64,000 nucleotides of DNA from Aquilaria yunnanensis (GCA_039654915.1 CM077599.1:70338001-70402000); one strand, 5' to 3'; positions 1 through 12,141 are shown, counted from the stretch's first letter. The notes: a model not told the origin generated them from the letters alone. Program-made: numbers and translations.

Positions 1-99
1 TTTTTTCTCTTTAATCATGCCCTGTGGGCACATAGATTCTATCTTGGAAATACAACAAACCTTGCCTATAAGAAAACCTATAGAATAATTTTCCATGCC

Positions 100-840
100 T
101 TTGGCGAGATACTTTAGCAAGATTTTCATCATGATGTTGTACCCTTAGTATCTCTTATTTCTAAGTGAGTTGAATGGTTACCACAATTACTTGAGATTTC
201 TCCCATTCAAACCACTTGTTTGCCAAGCAAGTTAGGCTATTCAACTCATTCTCGCCTTCCTCCCTTTTAGCCCTCAAAATGCCAATGTACTTCTTGCTCA
301 AGGCATCAGCCACTACATTGGCTTTACCTTCTATGTACTCAATGGTATAATCAAAGTCCTTAAAGTACTCAAGCCATCTTATTTGTCTCATATTTAAGTC
401 CTTCTGAGTAAAGAGATATTTTAAGCTCTTATGATCCTTTAAGATTTGGAACTTATTTCCTAGTAAATAGTGCCTCCATTGCTTTAAGGCAAAGACCGCT
501 GCAATCAATTCTAATTCATGAACTAGACAATTTTTTTCATGTGGTCTCAGCTACCTTGAGCCATAAGTAATGACTTGTTTTCCTTGCATTAATAGACATC
601 CTAACCCTATAATGGATGCATCTGTATAAACCTCAAAAGGTTTAGTAAGGTCAGGCAGCATTAGAATATGTGTTGAAATAAGCTTTTTCTTAAGCTCTTG
701 GAAGCTTTGCTCACACTCCTTTGACCATTCAAGCTTTTGATTTATTCTAGTCAATTGTGCCAGAAGAGCTGCCATCATAGAAAATTTATGTACAAATCTT
801 CTATAAAAGCTAGCCAACCCCAATAAGCTTATCACTTCTT
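100..840 (-). pseudogene. gypsy RNase H domain and start of integrase
   Basis: RNase H that would degrade the RNA strand during reverse transcription. Two minus-strand pieces join here. One (551-835) has SLLGLASFYRRFV, the RT-RNase H connection, and YTDASIIGLGC with the first catalytic Asp. The other (161-508) has ALKQWRHYLLGNKF, DHKSLKYLFTQKDLN and KANVVADALSKK. A frame break and stop near 520-550 separate them. Below about 160 the sequence resembles the linker and the beginning of the integrase zinc-binding domain, then leaves the window. It cannot make an intact protein. Confidence 0.85.
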
Positions 841-1530
841 TTACATTTTGGGGTTTGCAAGACTGAATAAATCTTGGATGAGTCTACAGTCAATCCTTGT
901 CCATGTATGACATGACCTAAGAATTCAATTTGGTTGGCCCAGAAATGACACTTGTTTAGCTTGCCATACAATTGATACTTTCTTAGCAAGTTAAGTGCCA
1001 ACCTTAAATACTCCTTATGTTCCTTCTCATAGTTTGAATACACCAAAATATCATCAATAAAGACTACCATAAAGTGGTCCAAGCATGGCTTGAATACTCT
1101 TTGCATCAAGTCCATAAAGAATGTTGGTGCATTAATGAGCCCAAAATGGCATCACTGTGTATTCAAAGCACCCATCTCCGATCCTCAAAGAAATCTTACA
1201 AATATCCTTCTCTTTGACTCTTAGTTGGAAGTATCCATACCTGAGGTCAATCTTAAAAAATATTCTGACACCCTTTAATTGATCAAACAAGTCCTCAATT
1301 CTAGGTAGAGGATACTAGTTCTTTATAGTCATAACATTCAGTTTTCTTTAACCTATTAGAGCCTAAGGGCCTCATCTTTCTTTTTTTTCAAACAACACTG
1401 GTGCTCCCCAAGGAGACACACTTGACCTGATGAATCCTTTTTTAAGGAGTTCATCCAGTTGCTTCTTTGGCCCATTCATCTCTAGTATTGCCACCCTATA
1501 TGGGCCAATAGAGATGGGGGCAGCTCCTAA
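800..1530 (-). pseudogene. gypsy reverse transcriptase
   Basis: Reverse transcriptase of the same element. Reading down the minus strand there is the N-terminal PWGAPVLF motif near 1400, [13 protein letters not shown] near 1240, FEYTVMPF and APTFFMDLMQ near 1120-1160, then the catalytic box VVFIDDILVYS with both Asp present, followed by FLGHVI and the RT thumb at 810-1115. Frameshifts near 1115-1160 and 1310-1360 break the frame. The order and spacing match Ty3/gypsy RT of usual length. Confidence 0.87.
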
Positions 1531-1876
1531 AGCCTATCTTAATTCAAACTCCACCTCTCTGATGGGTGATATCCCAAGAAATTCAATAAGGAACACTTTT
1601 GGGTACTTTCATATAATATGAAGTTTAATAAGTTCATCTTTAGTTTCATTCCCATTTATACCCTTGTATTTTCTTCAGAAAGTATAGGTATACAATCAAT
1701 TACCTTTACTTGTGTATACCTATCACATTTTAGTGATTTTTTTATATCATACTTCCCTATTCCAGGTTGTATTGCCTTTCTAGCTTAGCAATTTATAACA
1801 ACATTATTTTCAGCTAGCCAATTCATGCCCAAAATCATGTCATAACTAGTAGTTTCCAAAATGATTAGATTAGCCT

Positions 1877-2257
1877 TTAGTTCCAGCTTACCAGCCTAAT
1901 TACATAGTCTTTAACTATGTGATGTATAAACATAATTTCATTTCCACCTGTTTTAATCATAAACATTTTAGACAAATGAGTAACTTTTAGATTTAGTTCT
2001 CTAGCCAAACTAGTAGAAATTAATGACATAGATGCACCAATATCATATAACACAAAAATGAGCTTACCATGAAAGTAATGTTTACCTTTCAGTGTTTTCT
2101 TCCCCACCCTATCTGGGCCTATGTCTTTCTCTCCATTGCTTAATTCTTTTTGCTTTTTGGATCCTTCAATTTCATACACCTTTCCTGGCTGTGGTTGTGC
2201 CTTGTCTTGCATTGGCTTGCTTAGTCCACCTTGAGCCAATTTTGGTGGCAAAGGCAT
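1877..2257 (-). pseudogene. gypsy aspartic protease (retropepsin) region
   Basis: Protease that would cut the gag-pol polyprotein. The segment has the retropepsin-like stretch LIFVLYDIGASMSLIST: the catalytic D-[ST]-G triplet reads D-I-G, so the Thr/Ser next to the catalytic Asp is lost. Downstream there is a normal ARELNLK-type continuation. It sits between the gag zinc knuckle (2344-2393) and RT, as expected for this family. Confidence 0.75.
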
Positions 2258-2343
2258 TACTACCCCCCTTTCTTTGCCTTGTTGGGTCTTTGGCCAAATT
2301 ACCCCAAATTTTCGTAATATTCTTCTCTCTTCCTTTCTAACTA

Positions 2344-3470
2344 GGCAATCTCTAACCTAACGGTCATGAGAACCACATTTGATGCACCCCTCTATGACCC
2401 TTTAGCATGGTTTAAAACCATTGTGCTTTCCACGCACTTAGCACTGTGGCTCAAATCTTTAGGGTTCCTTTGCCCCCTTCTGCTCCCTCCTAGATTTAGC
2501 CATTGTTGGCCCTTCTCTTGCCCTCTTTTTTCCACTCTTCTACTTAGCAATAGCCCCCTGGTGCTTCTTTCTTCTAGGTGTTAGAACTCCTATTCTAATG
2601 TCAAGGCCTTTTGGACTACCTCATAATACTTCCTAATTCCAATAGCCCTAAGTATTTGCCTCAATTCAGGCCTTAGTCCTCTTATGTACCTTTTTATAGT
2701 CTATTCCTCATGCCCAACATATTGTGGGGCATATATAAGGAAACTACTAAACCTATATTCATAGTCCCTTACAGACATATTTCCTTGTTTTAAAAAATCA
2801 AACTTTACTTGCTTTTGATCTTTGAGTGCTTTACTCACATATTGTTGTTTAAACACTTGTAGAAAATCTAACCATCTCATGGGTTTTCTTTTCTTCAATG
2901 GCCTCCTTTTATTCTTGCTCAAGTGAGCCCTTTGTATAGTCCTCCACTAGAGTTTTGCACCACCTTCTAGCTTAAAGGTAGCTAGTAGTATCTTTTGAGT
3001 GAATGTAACTTTTCTTTCGAACACTTTCTCTATTTGGTAGATCCATAACTCCGCCTCATCTGGATCACCACTGCCCTAAACACCGAGGGTTTAAGTGCCT
3101 GAAAGCCTTATAGCTGACCTTCCCTTAGGCCATCACCTCTTGGCCTCCATTTCTTTCTCATGACTCATTGTTTCTTCCCCCTTTAGAACTGGCCTCCTAG
3201 TACTTTTAGATGCTTGTTCCACCTATTCAGCAATATTGCCTAAACGCCCTTTTCCTTCTATCTCACCATTGACCTCCACATCATACTTCACTTATTACCT
3301 TATTTCTAAAGTTAGCCTTCTACTCCTTGGATTTCTCCTTTCATCATCCATATCCCCTCTAACCTCAGCCTCAGTCCTACTAGTATATTTCTCCCTCATG
3401 GGCTCTTTACCTTGTCTTCTTCCCTTCCTTTCTTTTGCCGGTGCTCTTTCAGCCATAGTACTCCCATAGA
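2344..3470 (-). pseudogene. gypsy gag remnant with zinc knuckle
   Basis: Nucleocapsid/capsid gene of the element. The segment at 2701-2922 has the retrotransposon gag core (WLDFLQVFKQQYV...QGNMSVRDYEYRF). A degenerate zinc knuckle lies at 2344-2393 (CIKCGSHDR, a stop, VRDC; the usual His is replaced). A charged Arg/Lys/Glu-rich N-terminal part (MAERAPAKERKGRRQ) begins near 3457. Several stops and frame changes occur between these parts. Upstream of the Met the reading continues directly into LINE RT sequence rather than into an LTR or leader. Confidence 0.72.
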
Positions 3471-4370
3471 TGGGCCGATAATCACGCAGGCTAATTAGGC
3501 TACTCTTCTTTGGTATCAAAGTAGGAAAAGGATGAGTTATAACCTATATCCAATTTTTTAGTACTTTGAAACTGAAGCACAAATTTTATAACATCTTTTT
3601 TAATAATATCCTAGTACCACTTCAAAAAATTGAAGTTGAACTCATCTAGCCCAGGGGCTTTTCCATCTCCACAACTCTAAACTGTAGCCTTAATTTATTC
3701 TTCTAAAAATGGTGCCTCTAAGGATTGCCTCAAATTTGGGTCTAATTTCTAAACTTTGTGGCTTCTGAATAGTGGTCTCTTCTGGAATTCCTCCTAAAAA
3801 TTCCTTCGGAAATACCAATACTTCCTCCTAAATCACCCTTGGATCCTATTTCCAAACACTATTCACACACAACCATTAATACTTTTTTTTTTTGCATCTT
3901 CCCCTAACCACAACATGAAAGAATTGAGAATTCTCATCTCTCTCTACTACCCATTTAATTTTCCAATTTTGTTTAATCATTTTGTCCTAGATTTTTTATA
4001 CCTTTAACATTTTTCTCTCAGCCACCAAATCCTAGTGTTCCAATTTAGATTTAAACTTTTCTGGTTGTTTCATGTTTTTTTTTTGTCAAAGACACTACCC
4101 TTCCAAATTTTTCTGGCTTCCTTCAACTTTTTAATTTCTCTTTAAGAATGAAACCAAGATAACCCACCATTAAAGATGTAGCCCATAATAACTTCACCAA
4201 CTCCCTGAAGCCTTTATGTTCTAACCACACATGAAAAAATTTAAATGGGGATAGGCCAAAATCAAACCTGTCCAATTTCAAGACAATTGGATATTGATCT
4301 GAAACACATCTTTTAAATGCTACCACCTGAGTTGTTGGACACCAATCCAAAAAACTCAATTGATATATTA
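3470..4370 (-). pseudogene. LINE endonuclease C-terminus and start of reverse transcriptase
   Basis: Continuation of the LINE reading frame after the MULE. VSDQYPIVLKLDRFDFG corresponds to the SDH box and following segment of L1-type endonucleases, with His replaced by Gln. Between about 3700 and 3470 the minus strand reads CGDGKAPGLDEF, FPTLIPKKSS and LRDYRPI, the opening motifs of LINE RT. No RT catalytic box follows because gypsy sequence takes over. Confidence 0.75.
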
Positions 4371-4379
4371 AAAAAAAAA

Positions 4380-6038
4380 AGTAAATTGCACCTGTGGCCC
4401 TAACCTTTTATTATTGTACCATTTTGGACCCTAACTTTGATTTCTTGCATGGAAGGTCCCTAATCTCATTTAAGTGTTCCATTTTGGACCTTCCATTAAC
4501 TTAAGGCATTAAGTTGGACAAAAAAAAAGTGCAAAACTAGTTTTAATCCCTAAAAGCTTTTGATTTGCTTTAGAAGCCTTCAAGCTTTTTTTTATCTAAT
4601 AATCCAACCACCACCTTAATGTTTGCCATACCCTTATCCCTCTTCGGCCACCATATTCTGCCACGCACTAACCACAACTGCCTATCGCCTCCTCTTCCTT
4701 ATCTTCCTTGCTTTCTTCACCCTCACCCCTCTCCCCAACCTCCCAACTTCGTCTATCTCCCTTCTTTTGTCACAGCTGTCATCCTCCCCTCCTTTACTAC
4801 ACACGGCCAACCAAGGGTCGACAATTGTGAAAAAAGGTTATTTCAATAATTGTTCCCATTTGCTTGTTTATTAGAACAAAAGACAATAATTTTTATCTAC
4901 TCATTAGATGTCATACTAAGCAATTAATCCTTGCATATTCTCTCAAGTTATTCCCTGCAGGCCTTGATAGTTGTAACTTTTCTACTTCCATGATAGAAGA
5001 ATACTTCTCTATATTTCTTAAGTCAAAACCAAATAAACTAGCAAACGAATAAAGGAAGAAATATAATCACTAGGTTCTAGCTTTGTTCTAACTCGATGAG
5101 TGACTACATGAACAATCACCTATATCAAGCACTTAGATTTAGGGCTCCTTCATAGCTTTATAAAAGCTCGGCTGATTATCATGCCCTTACTCCTCTGTGC
5201 CTTCTTTTTGATTGGGATACGATTGGTATCACCACTTCTCTGCAAAATCCGATGCCAACAGGCCCTTTTCGATCAGCCCCCATTCCTGGTGATGTCCTCA
5301 CTCCAAAATCCTTAACATCAACGGCAAGTTCGTCAAGATACTCCCACTCCATCAATGTTGTCAAGATATTCCTATCTTTTTGGCCGATTTGGACAATTCG
5401 TGTAATTTGTGATTTTTTGGATGGCTGTGATGTGACTTTTGGTTTGTTGGAATAACAAAAAATGAGTGAATTGAGGAAGACTATGATGACTATGGTGGGG
5501 AGAGAATCGAGGAAGGTGGAGGTCACTGATGTCAGCCGAAGGAAGGAAGATAGAGGTGACTATGGCAGGGAGAGAATTGAGGAAAGCAGAGGTCACTGAG
5601 GTTGGCCGGAGGAAGAAGACAGAGATGATTGTGGGGAAAGAATCCCGGAATGGGAGAATCTAGAAAGGCGGACACGATTTCGAGCCACAAGATATTCCAT
5701 TCTTTCTAGCCAAATTTATGGGGAGTGTGTCCAATGGAAAATGGACACGATTGTCGATGGAGGACAGTGGCCGGAAAGGGACGTGAGTGTGGTGAGTTGT
5801 GGAGATGCTAGTTTGGTTGTTAGATGTAAAAGTTTCAAGGTTTCAAAGGTAAAAGGAAAGTTTTTCAATGGTTAAAACTATTTTTTAACTTTTTTTTGTC
5901 CAACTTAAGGGCTCTAGTTAATGGAAGGTCCAAAATGAAATACTTAAATAAGGTTAGGGACTTTCTATGCAAGAAATCAAGGTTAAGGTCCAAAATGGTG
6001 CAATAATAAAATATTAGGGGCTATAAATGCAATTTACT
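4380..6038. mobile_element. Non-autonomous MULE-like element with long inverted ends, inserted in LINE
   Basis: The ends are inverted copies of each other over roughly 120 bp: left AGTAAATTGCACCTG then ACCATTTTGGACC; right GGTCCAAAATGGT then ATGCAATTTACT. Inside there is no transposase, only a pyrimidine-rich stretch (4620-4850) and a segment near 5170-5660 with GAGAGAATC/GAGGAAGG-like internal repeats. It interrupts the LINE endonuclease exactly between SRLYRFW and SFLDWCP. I could not find a clean 9-bp target duplication; the left flank is a poly-A run. Long ends without transposase fit a MULE; the superfamily is inferred. Confidence 0.72.
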
Positions 6039-6365
6039 CTACCAAAATCTATAAAGTCTACTCATCTTGGAGCCTTTTTTATTGTACTGCGTAAACTTCT
6101 TTCTTCCCATGTGTAGATCAGTTAACTCAGCCTGGTTTATAAAACCATTGAAAGCAGAAGCCACCTGATTATCAAACTTACTCCCTCTCTTTTTTCCCAC
6201 TTTTCTGATAGCATTAAAATCCCTTATCAAAATCCACAGGTCAGCCAATCTGCTCCTGAATTCCAGCAACTCCTCCCACAATCCTTCATTCTGCTCTACT
6301 CCTTGAAAAGCATACACATTCACAAGAACTAATTTTTTAGCACATCCACTCCAAAACCACACCAC
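6039..6365 (-). pseudogene. LINE endonuclease, N-terminal two thirds
   Basis: AP-endonuclease-like domain that nicks target DNA for LINE insertion. Visible motifs are LVNVYAF, RDFNAIRKVGKKRGSKF, FNGFINQAELTDLHMG and KKFTQYN (where the family usually has FTW-N), ending SRLYRFW just where the MULE inserted. The Gly of GDFN is replaced by Arg. The domain resumes on the far side of the insertion at 4359. Confidence 0.8.
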
Positions 6366-6899
6366 CCCTACAAATCTAGTACCTAAAAAATGCTACATCA
6401 TTTGAAAAACTCTTACATTCCAAACACAAATGAGGTAACCAAACATGCCAAAAGCGTCCCACAAAACAAAACCAAAATCATTCACTCCCTATAGAGATTT
6501 TATCTTCAATCTTAAATCCACTCCTGTAATTATTTATTTCAAACTCATAAACTCAATTTTTTCAGATAAACATAACTCCTTAACCACTCTTCTTTTCCAT
6601 GCCTTCCCTATTTTATGAATATTCAGAGATAGAATCTTCAATTTGTCATCCAACCCAATTCTTTAATTTGTCTACAAGCTCACTATTCTCCGAGCCCATA
6701 TCAAATCCTACTAGATTTCCAATTCGGTGAGTTGATCCCACTTCCATTGATGTACTGACCTCAATTTTACCATGTAGCTCCTCCCACCTTTGCCCAGCTA
6801 TATGCACCATATTCACAACATATGATTCTGAGATAGAAAAATAAAAAACCGTAGCTACTCTTGCATTGTTCACTATCTAGTTGCTTCTCTACAATCTAT

Positions 6900-9800
6900 C
6901 TGTTTCCATGTTCTTCTTATCTTTCCCCTAATTTCGACTCACCATATCTCTCAATATATAAAAGCTTGTTTTTCCAACCCAACCATTAGTTTTTCCATGA
7001 TTTTTCCAATATGTTTCGACTTCCTTTACGTTGATCCTTCCTTTCACAAATTTACTTCATTATTTTTCCTTCCCTCACTTTTATTTGTCAAACCAAGTCT
7101 AATTAGCATCTTCCTGCTTTTTAAGGCCAAACCTCATTCTTGGCCCAATGATATGCCCAATTTCTCCTAGCCCACCATATTTCTTTCATCCTCCCCAAAT
7201 AACATCATTAACATCATTAGGCCTACTAGCACCCTTCTCCTTATTCACTCTAAAAACACTAGAGGATCAGAAATCACTTTCTACTTTATTTCAAAGTTTA
7301 TAATTTTATCACTAGCAACAAAATATTATTTCTCTATAAAATAGAAAAAAATAAATGACTTGAGATTGTGAAAGGCTCTATTCACTTAAGACATCAAACA
7401 TTTATTGGTTTCCTACATGCAATACGTTGCATGCTCTTAAGTGCGACTTATACACAACTTGAAATAAGAAAATAAACATGGTATATATATGCATGCCTAA
7501 ATGCAACAACTTAATATAGTTTCACAAAGAAAACACAATGCTAGCAATTAACATATACATTCTTAAGAAATTCCTCATGAAATGATCATTCTCCCCAAAA
7601 AAGATTATTTAATTATCCCAAAATTAAGAAAGAAATAATGTTTAAAGAATTAAACAGAGAAGTAAATGTTCCCACCTTTATCTACTCCTTTCAATATCTT
7701 TCAGTGATAAAAGATAAACTCTCCCAAACTTGATTCTAAACATCATTATAGCATAGGGCTTGTCCATTCCACTAAGCACCTACACATTAAGAATAAAGAG
7801 TAGATAAGAGACATATTAAGAGCGTTTTGCCGTACTTTGGGATAAAAATTGGATTCTTGGCCAATAGTAAGCTTACATTTGAATAAAAAGCAAGTAACAA
7901 ACCATTTTTTTACGTGTTTAGGGTGTTAAGCCATGACCCCAGGTGCTGTATCAACACATAAGGAAAAATGGATAGAACATGCTATCTATGGCACCGTAAC
8001 CCTACTCAACCATCCCACTGTGCTAATAATCGATAGCTTTAACACCCTTCATTATTTTGAGCATAAGTTTTTTCTTCGATATCCAATTGAGGCAATTCAA
8101 ATTTCACAGTAAGCTATGAGAAATGGCCACAATCTTTCTAACTGCTCCAAAGCCTGAATCTGTGAGCACAATGTTGAAAGTTTGGTTTCAAGTTACCTTT
8201 CTTCCAAGCTTTCTTTATCATCAAGGTTTCTCATTTTTGTTCCAATAGCTTTCATCCCTCCTCTTGCCTTCAGTAGCTCCTAAGACCTATAAAATGAAGA
8301 TTTAAAGTAATAAACTAGCAAAAAGCTACACATTTAAGCTCAAATTTCAAGCTTGAAATAGAATATTTGGTCAACACCTTAACTTGAACTAGGCTTCCTA
8401 ATGTTTCTTTGTCTTTTTTATAATTTAGATATTGTGGCTCCAATCAAACTTTTCCTATTGTGGGGGCATGACAGGAAAAAGATGCCTTGCTAGTGCCTCA
8501 CCTTCCTATCACTAGGGGAACTTTACGATATGTACTATGGGTGAACATGAATCACATTAGTTTGATTTTCTAGTGGAACAAAATCAACCAAAAACACTTA
8601 TGGTTACAAAAACAATTCTATCCAAGATGAGAACCGAAAACCAAAAAGATCCAAAACCATGGGTCTAGCTTTTCTAATTTTGATTCTCAGGTTTTTTGGT
8701 TCCTATCATATTGATATAAAAATTAATAATTTTTTTATCCCATAAAATTGCATCCACAACAAGTTTAACAAATGTTCAATGTAATACATAACTTAATAAT
8801 CCATATTTAAATATATATGTTCATACATAAACATATGAACAATTTAGTAATGTACACTTTTAAATGTATGTTTAAAGTACATGTTCATACATAAATATAT
8901 GAGCAAGTTAGTATTATCATAATTTTTATTATATTTATACATATACCTTGAGTTTAATTCCACTTCAATTGATTCTATATGGAATCGAAACCATCCCAAA
9001 AACTGATAGTTCTTTTGGATGTAGAATCAACTCATAAACCATGATCTATTTTTACACAACCCAGCCTAACCTAGTAGGGGTGCTTCAAAGCTGGCTTTCA
9101 AGTTTACGGAACTCATGCTCACCCCTAATATGTATATTAACATTTGGTTAACATAGGTCTTTAATCTATCATTTGCCTCTTCAACTTCTTTGAGACTTGG
9201 AATGTTCATTTGCATAAACACACACACACACACACACGCACAGAAACACATATAAGGGCTTGTCCTAAATTTATCTTTATCTTGTTGAACTTATAAGCAA
9301 TTGATAAAATGGAATAAAACAACGATTACGTACATATTGTTTCATTCAAGCACATTGCCATAAACTCGCACCAAAAGTCCTAAATTGTTTCTTTAAGACT
9401 AGTAGCAAATTTGGAGCAAAAGGATCTCATGCTAAAACCAAGACCGACCTAGTCTCAATAAAATATGAGGCATCAAGAAGATCTTGTACGCCCACTAAAT
9501 AACCCTTCTTAACTAGTAACCAGTATGAGTGACCTTTGTTCCTGACAGAGCAGTTGAAGGAATGCCATCATTAGCATAAGAGAATGAGGAGGAAGGATAA
9601 TCTGAAGAGGGACAGGTCCAATGGGATCCTTGCCTTGAGATTTCTTCTATGGAGCAGTTACTTATAAAAAAATGAAAAATGGAAACGTAGGTGATGTCAA
9701 AACTTCACCAAATTTTTTTTTCAAAATATAACTAAGGAAGAAAAAGCTTACTATAGCTCCCATTTATGGTAGCCTTAACCTCACAAGGCTGATGAGTGGG

Positions 9801-10809
9801 ATCCAGAGCCCTTTTTTGGTACTTATGAGGGTTAGGCTCAAGTGAACCCCCTACATTAACAACCTCTATGGGCCCGTAATGTCACTTCCCTTCCATGGTA
9901 GATCACCTTATAGAGTCAATATGGATTGTTTGTGCTTGAAAATTAAGGTTTCATAAAAGGAAATTTCGTGATCAAGCTAGGTTGTCTAATTAAATTGGAA
10001 AACTTATTGAGTAAGGAAGCTTGGTATATTATGAAATAAAATGATCAAGAAATTATGTATATAATTCAAGACATCACTTCCTTGTGAGATAGAAATTAAA
10101 GAAATGTACCTGAGCCTAGACTAAGTCTTGTACTGACTTAGTTAACTGAAATCAAAGGATAAGGACTATAAAGTCTTGGCTTCAATTGTAGATTTAATGA
10201 TTGGATTGAAAAGAAAATATGATTTAGGGATTTATGTTAGTAAGTCAAGGACTAGTTTAAGCAATAGAAAGAACTGTGCTAAGTAGAACATTGAGAGATA
10301 AATGGACAAAAGTAAATATTATAGTTTATATTAGAATTAGTCAAAGAACTAAAGGTCTAAAAATGGGATTAAATCCTACTAACACAAACAAGAGTGCATT
10401 GTTGTCTGTTTAGCTTATACAACACAAAGATTGTTTGTAGCTGGATTAATTGGCTTGTAAGCCTAATTTTTTTATCAAGACCAAAGAACAAAAGCTGGAC
10501 TAAGATAAGTAATAGATTAGTCTTTGACCAAGAATAGATTTTGTCTCAATTTAATGGGGGTGTTACTATGGGTTATATGAGAATATAGAACTTTTTTGTA
10601 AGCATGAAAAAGGTGGCTATCAATTTTGGTGAGAACTGGCTCAAGCTACGGAATGTATATTGGCTAGTTTACAGCCAAGAAGAGCAATGTAGGACTCCAG
10701 TAGCAAGGTCAAAGAGCAGGAACCCACAAAGGAGGTAAAATTAGTAAGGAACATAAACCTCTTCTAAGATTATTGCTTAATTGCTAGTGCAATGATGTTT
10801 TGAACCTTG
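6900..10809. other. Intergenic stretch, possible decayed exons on the minus strand
   Basis: No convincing gene. A few minus-strand pieces look like exon fragments of something I do not recognise. Near 8210-8290 a segment reads ARGGMKAIGTKMRNLDDKES and is followed by a GT. Near 9180-9215 one reads PSLKEVEEANDRLKTYV. Near 9520-9640 one reads YPSSSFSYANDGIPS. Near 7690-7760 one ends FGRVYLLSLKDIERSR and a stop. They are short and unjoined. A (CA)n tract lies at 9218-9240. The rest is AT-rich sequence with nothing identifiable. Confidence 0.3.
9218..9240. repeat. (CA)n microsatellite
   Basis: Short run of CA dinucleotides ending CGCACAG. It produces a Cys/Val-rich translation on the minus strand that is not a protein. 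Confidence 0.9.
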
Positions 10810-11185
10810 CATGTTACCAAGGGTGTAAACAAACAGAACATTCAGTGAACTGTTCGTGAACCGTTCGGCGGGAGTTCATTTATTAAGCTAAACAAACGAA
10901 CACGAACACAATTTTCTGTTCATTTATTTAAACGAACGAACATAAACAAGACTATGGTCGTTCATTTATATTCATGAAGAGTGTGATTATTGTTTGTTTA
11001 TGTTCGGTCATTTTATGTTCATTTAAATCGTTCACAAACATATTCTATACATTATTCGTGAACATGTCCATGTTCGTATATTGTCATTCATGAAAGAGTT
11101 CGTTCGTTTGGTTCGTTTATTGCTGTTCATGAACATAAACAAATGAACACGAACAACCGTTTTACACTAAATGAACAAACGAACT

Positions 11186-11216
<31 letters not shown>

Positions 11217-11290
11217 TAAAAACTTAAACAAACTAACACAAATAGCTTTCGTTCATGTTTGTTCGGTTCGTTTACAGCCCTACATGTTAC
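10810..11290. mobile_element. Non-autonomous hAT element, GTTCG-rich, copy 1
   Basis: The element itself is 10818-11282 (465 bp), flanked by a perfect 8-bp target duplication CATGTTAC at 10810-10817 and 11283-11290. The ends are CAAGGGTGTAAAC and GTTTACAGCCCTA, imperfect inverted repeats. The interior is built from many GTTCG/CGAAC motifs in both orientations, including four GTGTTC-type units in a row near 11185-11213. An 8-bp duplication, CA(A/G)GG-like ends and dense subterminal motifs are hAT features. It has no coding capacity. A larger relative is at 31223-31945. Confidence 0.88.
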
Positions 11291-11633
11291 TGAAGAAGTT
11301 AGAAGGCCATGGGACAAAAATTGTTCCTCTTTTTTTTAATTAATTGGACACCGGAGAATAAATTTGAGAAGAAAAGGTTAAAGCTGATCCGAGAAGCAAA
11401 GCAAAAATTAGAAGGCTTAGGACTAACAGAATGGATGGGAAAGTGAAAAAGAGTTAGGCTTGTTAGGCTCACGAGCTCATGAGGCTAGGTTTGTTCAAGC
11501 TTGAGCACGGCCCTAAAAGAGTTTGAGCCCATTTTTTGGCTCGAGCTCAAGCTCATACTTGAATAAACCTGGCTCGAAAAGTTTCAACTCAAGCTTAAGC
11601 TCGAGCTACCCGAAAAAGGCCCAGCCCCTTTTC
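11291..11633. other. Short unassigned stretch with GAGCTCGAGC-type motifs
   Basis: Lies between the hAT element and the first SNU13 pseudogene. At 11460-11625 there are repeated AGCTC/GAGCT motifs in both orientations (GGCTCGAGCTCAAGCTC), which resemble the subterminal region of another non-autonomous DNA transposon. No partner end was found. No gene is visible. Confidence 0.3.
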
Positions 11634-12097
11634 ACCTTTATCAACAAGCAGTTGACAATCACAATTCTCAATCTTCTCCAACAAGCTACCTACTATAAGC
11701 ATCTTAAGAATGGTGCCATTGAAGGTAAAGATCGATCCAGGCCATTTTGTGACTAGTTTGAGTTTGAATAGCTATTGCGATTATTAAGGCTAGTTTAAGT
11801 TGGAATAGATATTGGGATTATTAATGCTACCTTTCAATTTTTCCCTTCTTTTCTTATTTTATTCATGTTGATTTTTATTATGGGATTTGGTTTGTTTTTC
11901 ATGGTTAATTGGTTGTACTTTAGCAACTAAGACATTGAACATTGACTTGTACCCAGTATTTAAAATGAATCCGTGTTTTATTCAATTCATTTAGTTGTGC
12001 TTTCATTTAGTTTCTTGTTTTTGGTATAGAATTAGGATCTTAAGCAAGATAGACTGCTAATTTGGTCAAACCCTTCTCTTTTGGATTGTTTAATATA

Positions 12098-12141
<44 letters not shown>

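Larger units (their letters stand above)
1..3470 (-). mobile_element. Ty3/gypsy retrotransposon remnant, Del/Tekay-like (chromovirus)
   Basis: Decayed gag-pol of an LTR retrotransposon read right to left: gag near 3.4-2.3 kb, protease near 2.0 kb, reverse transcriptase 1.53-0.8 kb, RNase H 0.8-0.26 kb, and the start of the integrase zinc-binding region at the window edge (residues like GLLYFQDRIYVP). The RT and RNase H wording (VVFIDDILVYS, TDHKSLKYLF-type, KANVVADALSKK) is closest to what I know of the Del/Tekay lineage. Stops and frameshifts break every domain. No LTR is visible at the right end, where gag runs straight into LINE sequence at about 3470. The rest of integrase and the 3' LTR would lie before position 1. 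The superfamily is certain; the lineage is my judgement. Confidence 0.88.
3470..6880 (-). mobile_element. LINE (L1-type non-LTR retrotransposon) fragment, split by a MULE
   Basis: Minus-strand LINE. From right to left: ORF1-like C-terminus (6646-6873), AP-type endonuclease (6039-6365: LVNVYAF, then RDFNAIRKVG with the usual GDFN Gly changed, LTDLHMGRKKFT, SRLYRF), interruption by the element at 4380-6038, the end of the endonuclease (4123-4359: VSDQYPIVLKLDRF, the SDH box changed to SDQ), and the start of RT near 3470-3700 (CGDGKAPGLDEF, FPTLIPKKSS, DYRPI). The RT is cut off at about 3470, where gypsy gag begins. Many stops; not functional. Confidence 0.8.

Noticed and set aside
4619..4874. 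Two overlapping Pro/Leu-rich frames
   Set aside because: Pyrimidine-rich interior of the MULE-like element; both frames are equally open and neither has a motif.
9066..9251. Minus-strand frame beginning with Cys/Val repeats
   Set aside because: The start is the (CA)n tract; I considered a serine-racemase-like segment (SLKEVEEANDRLK) but the similarity is too short to support.
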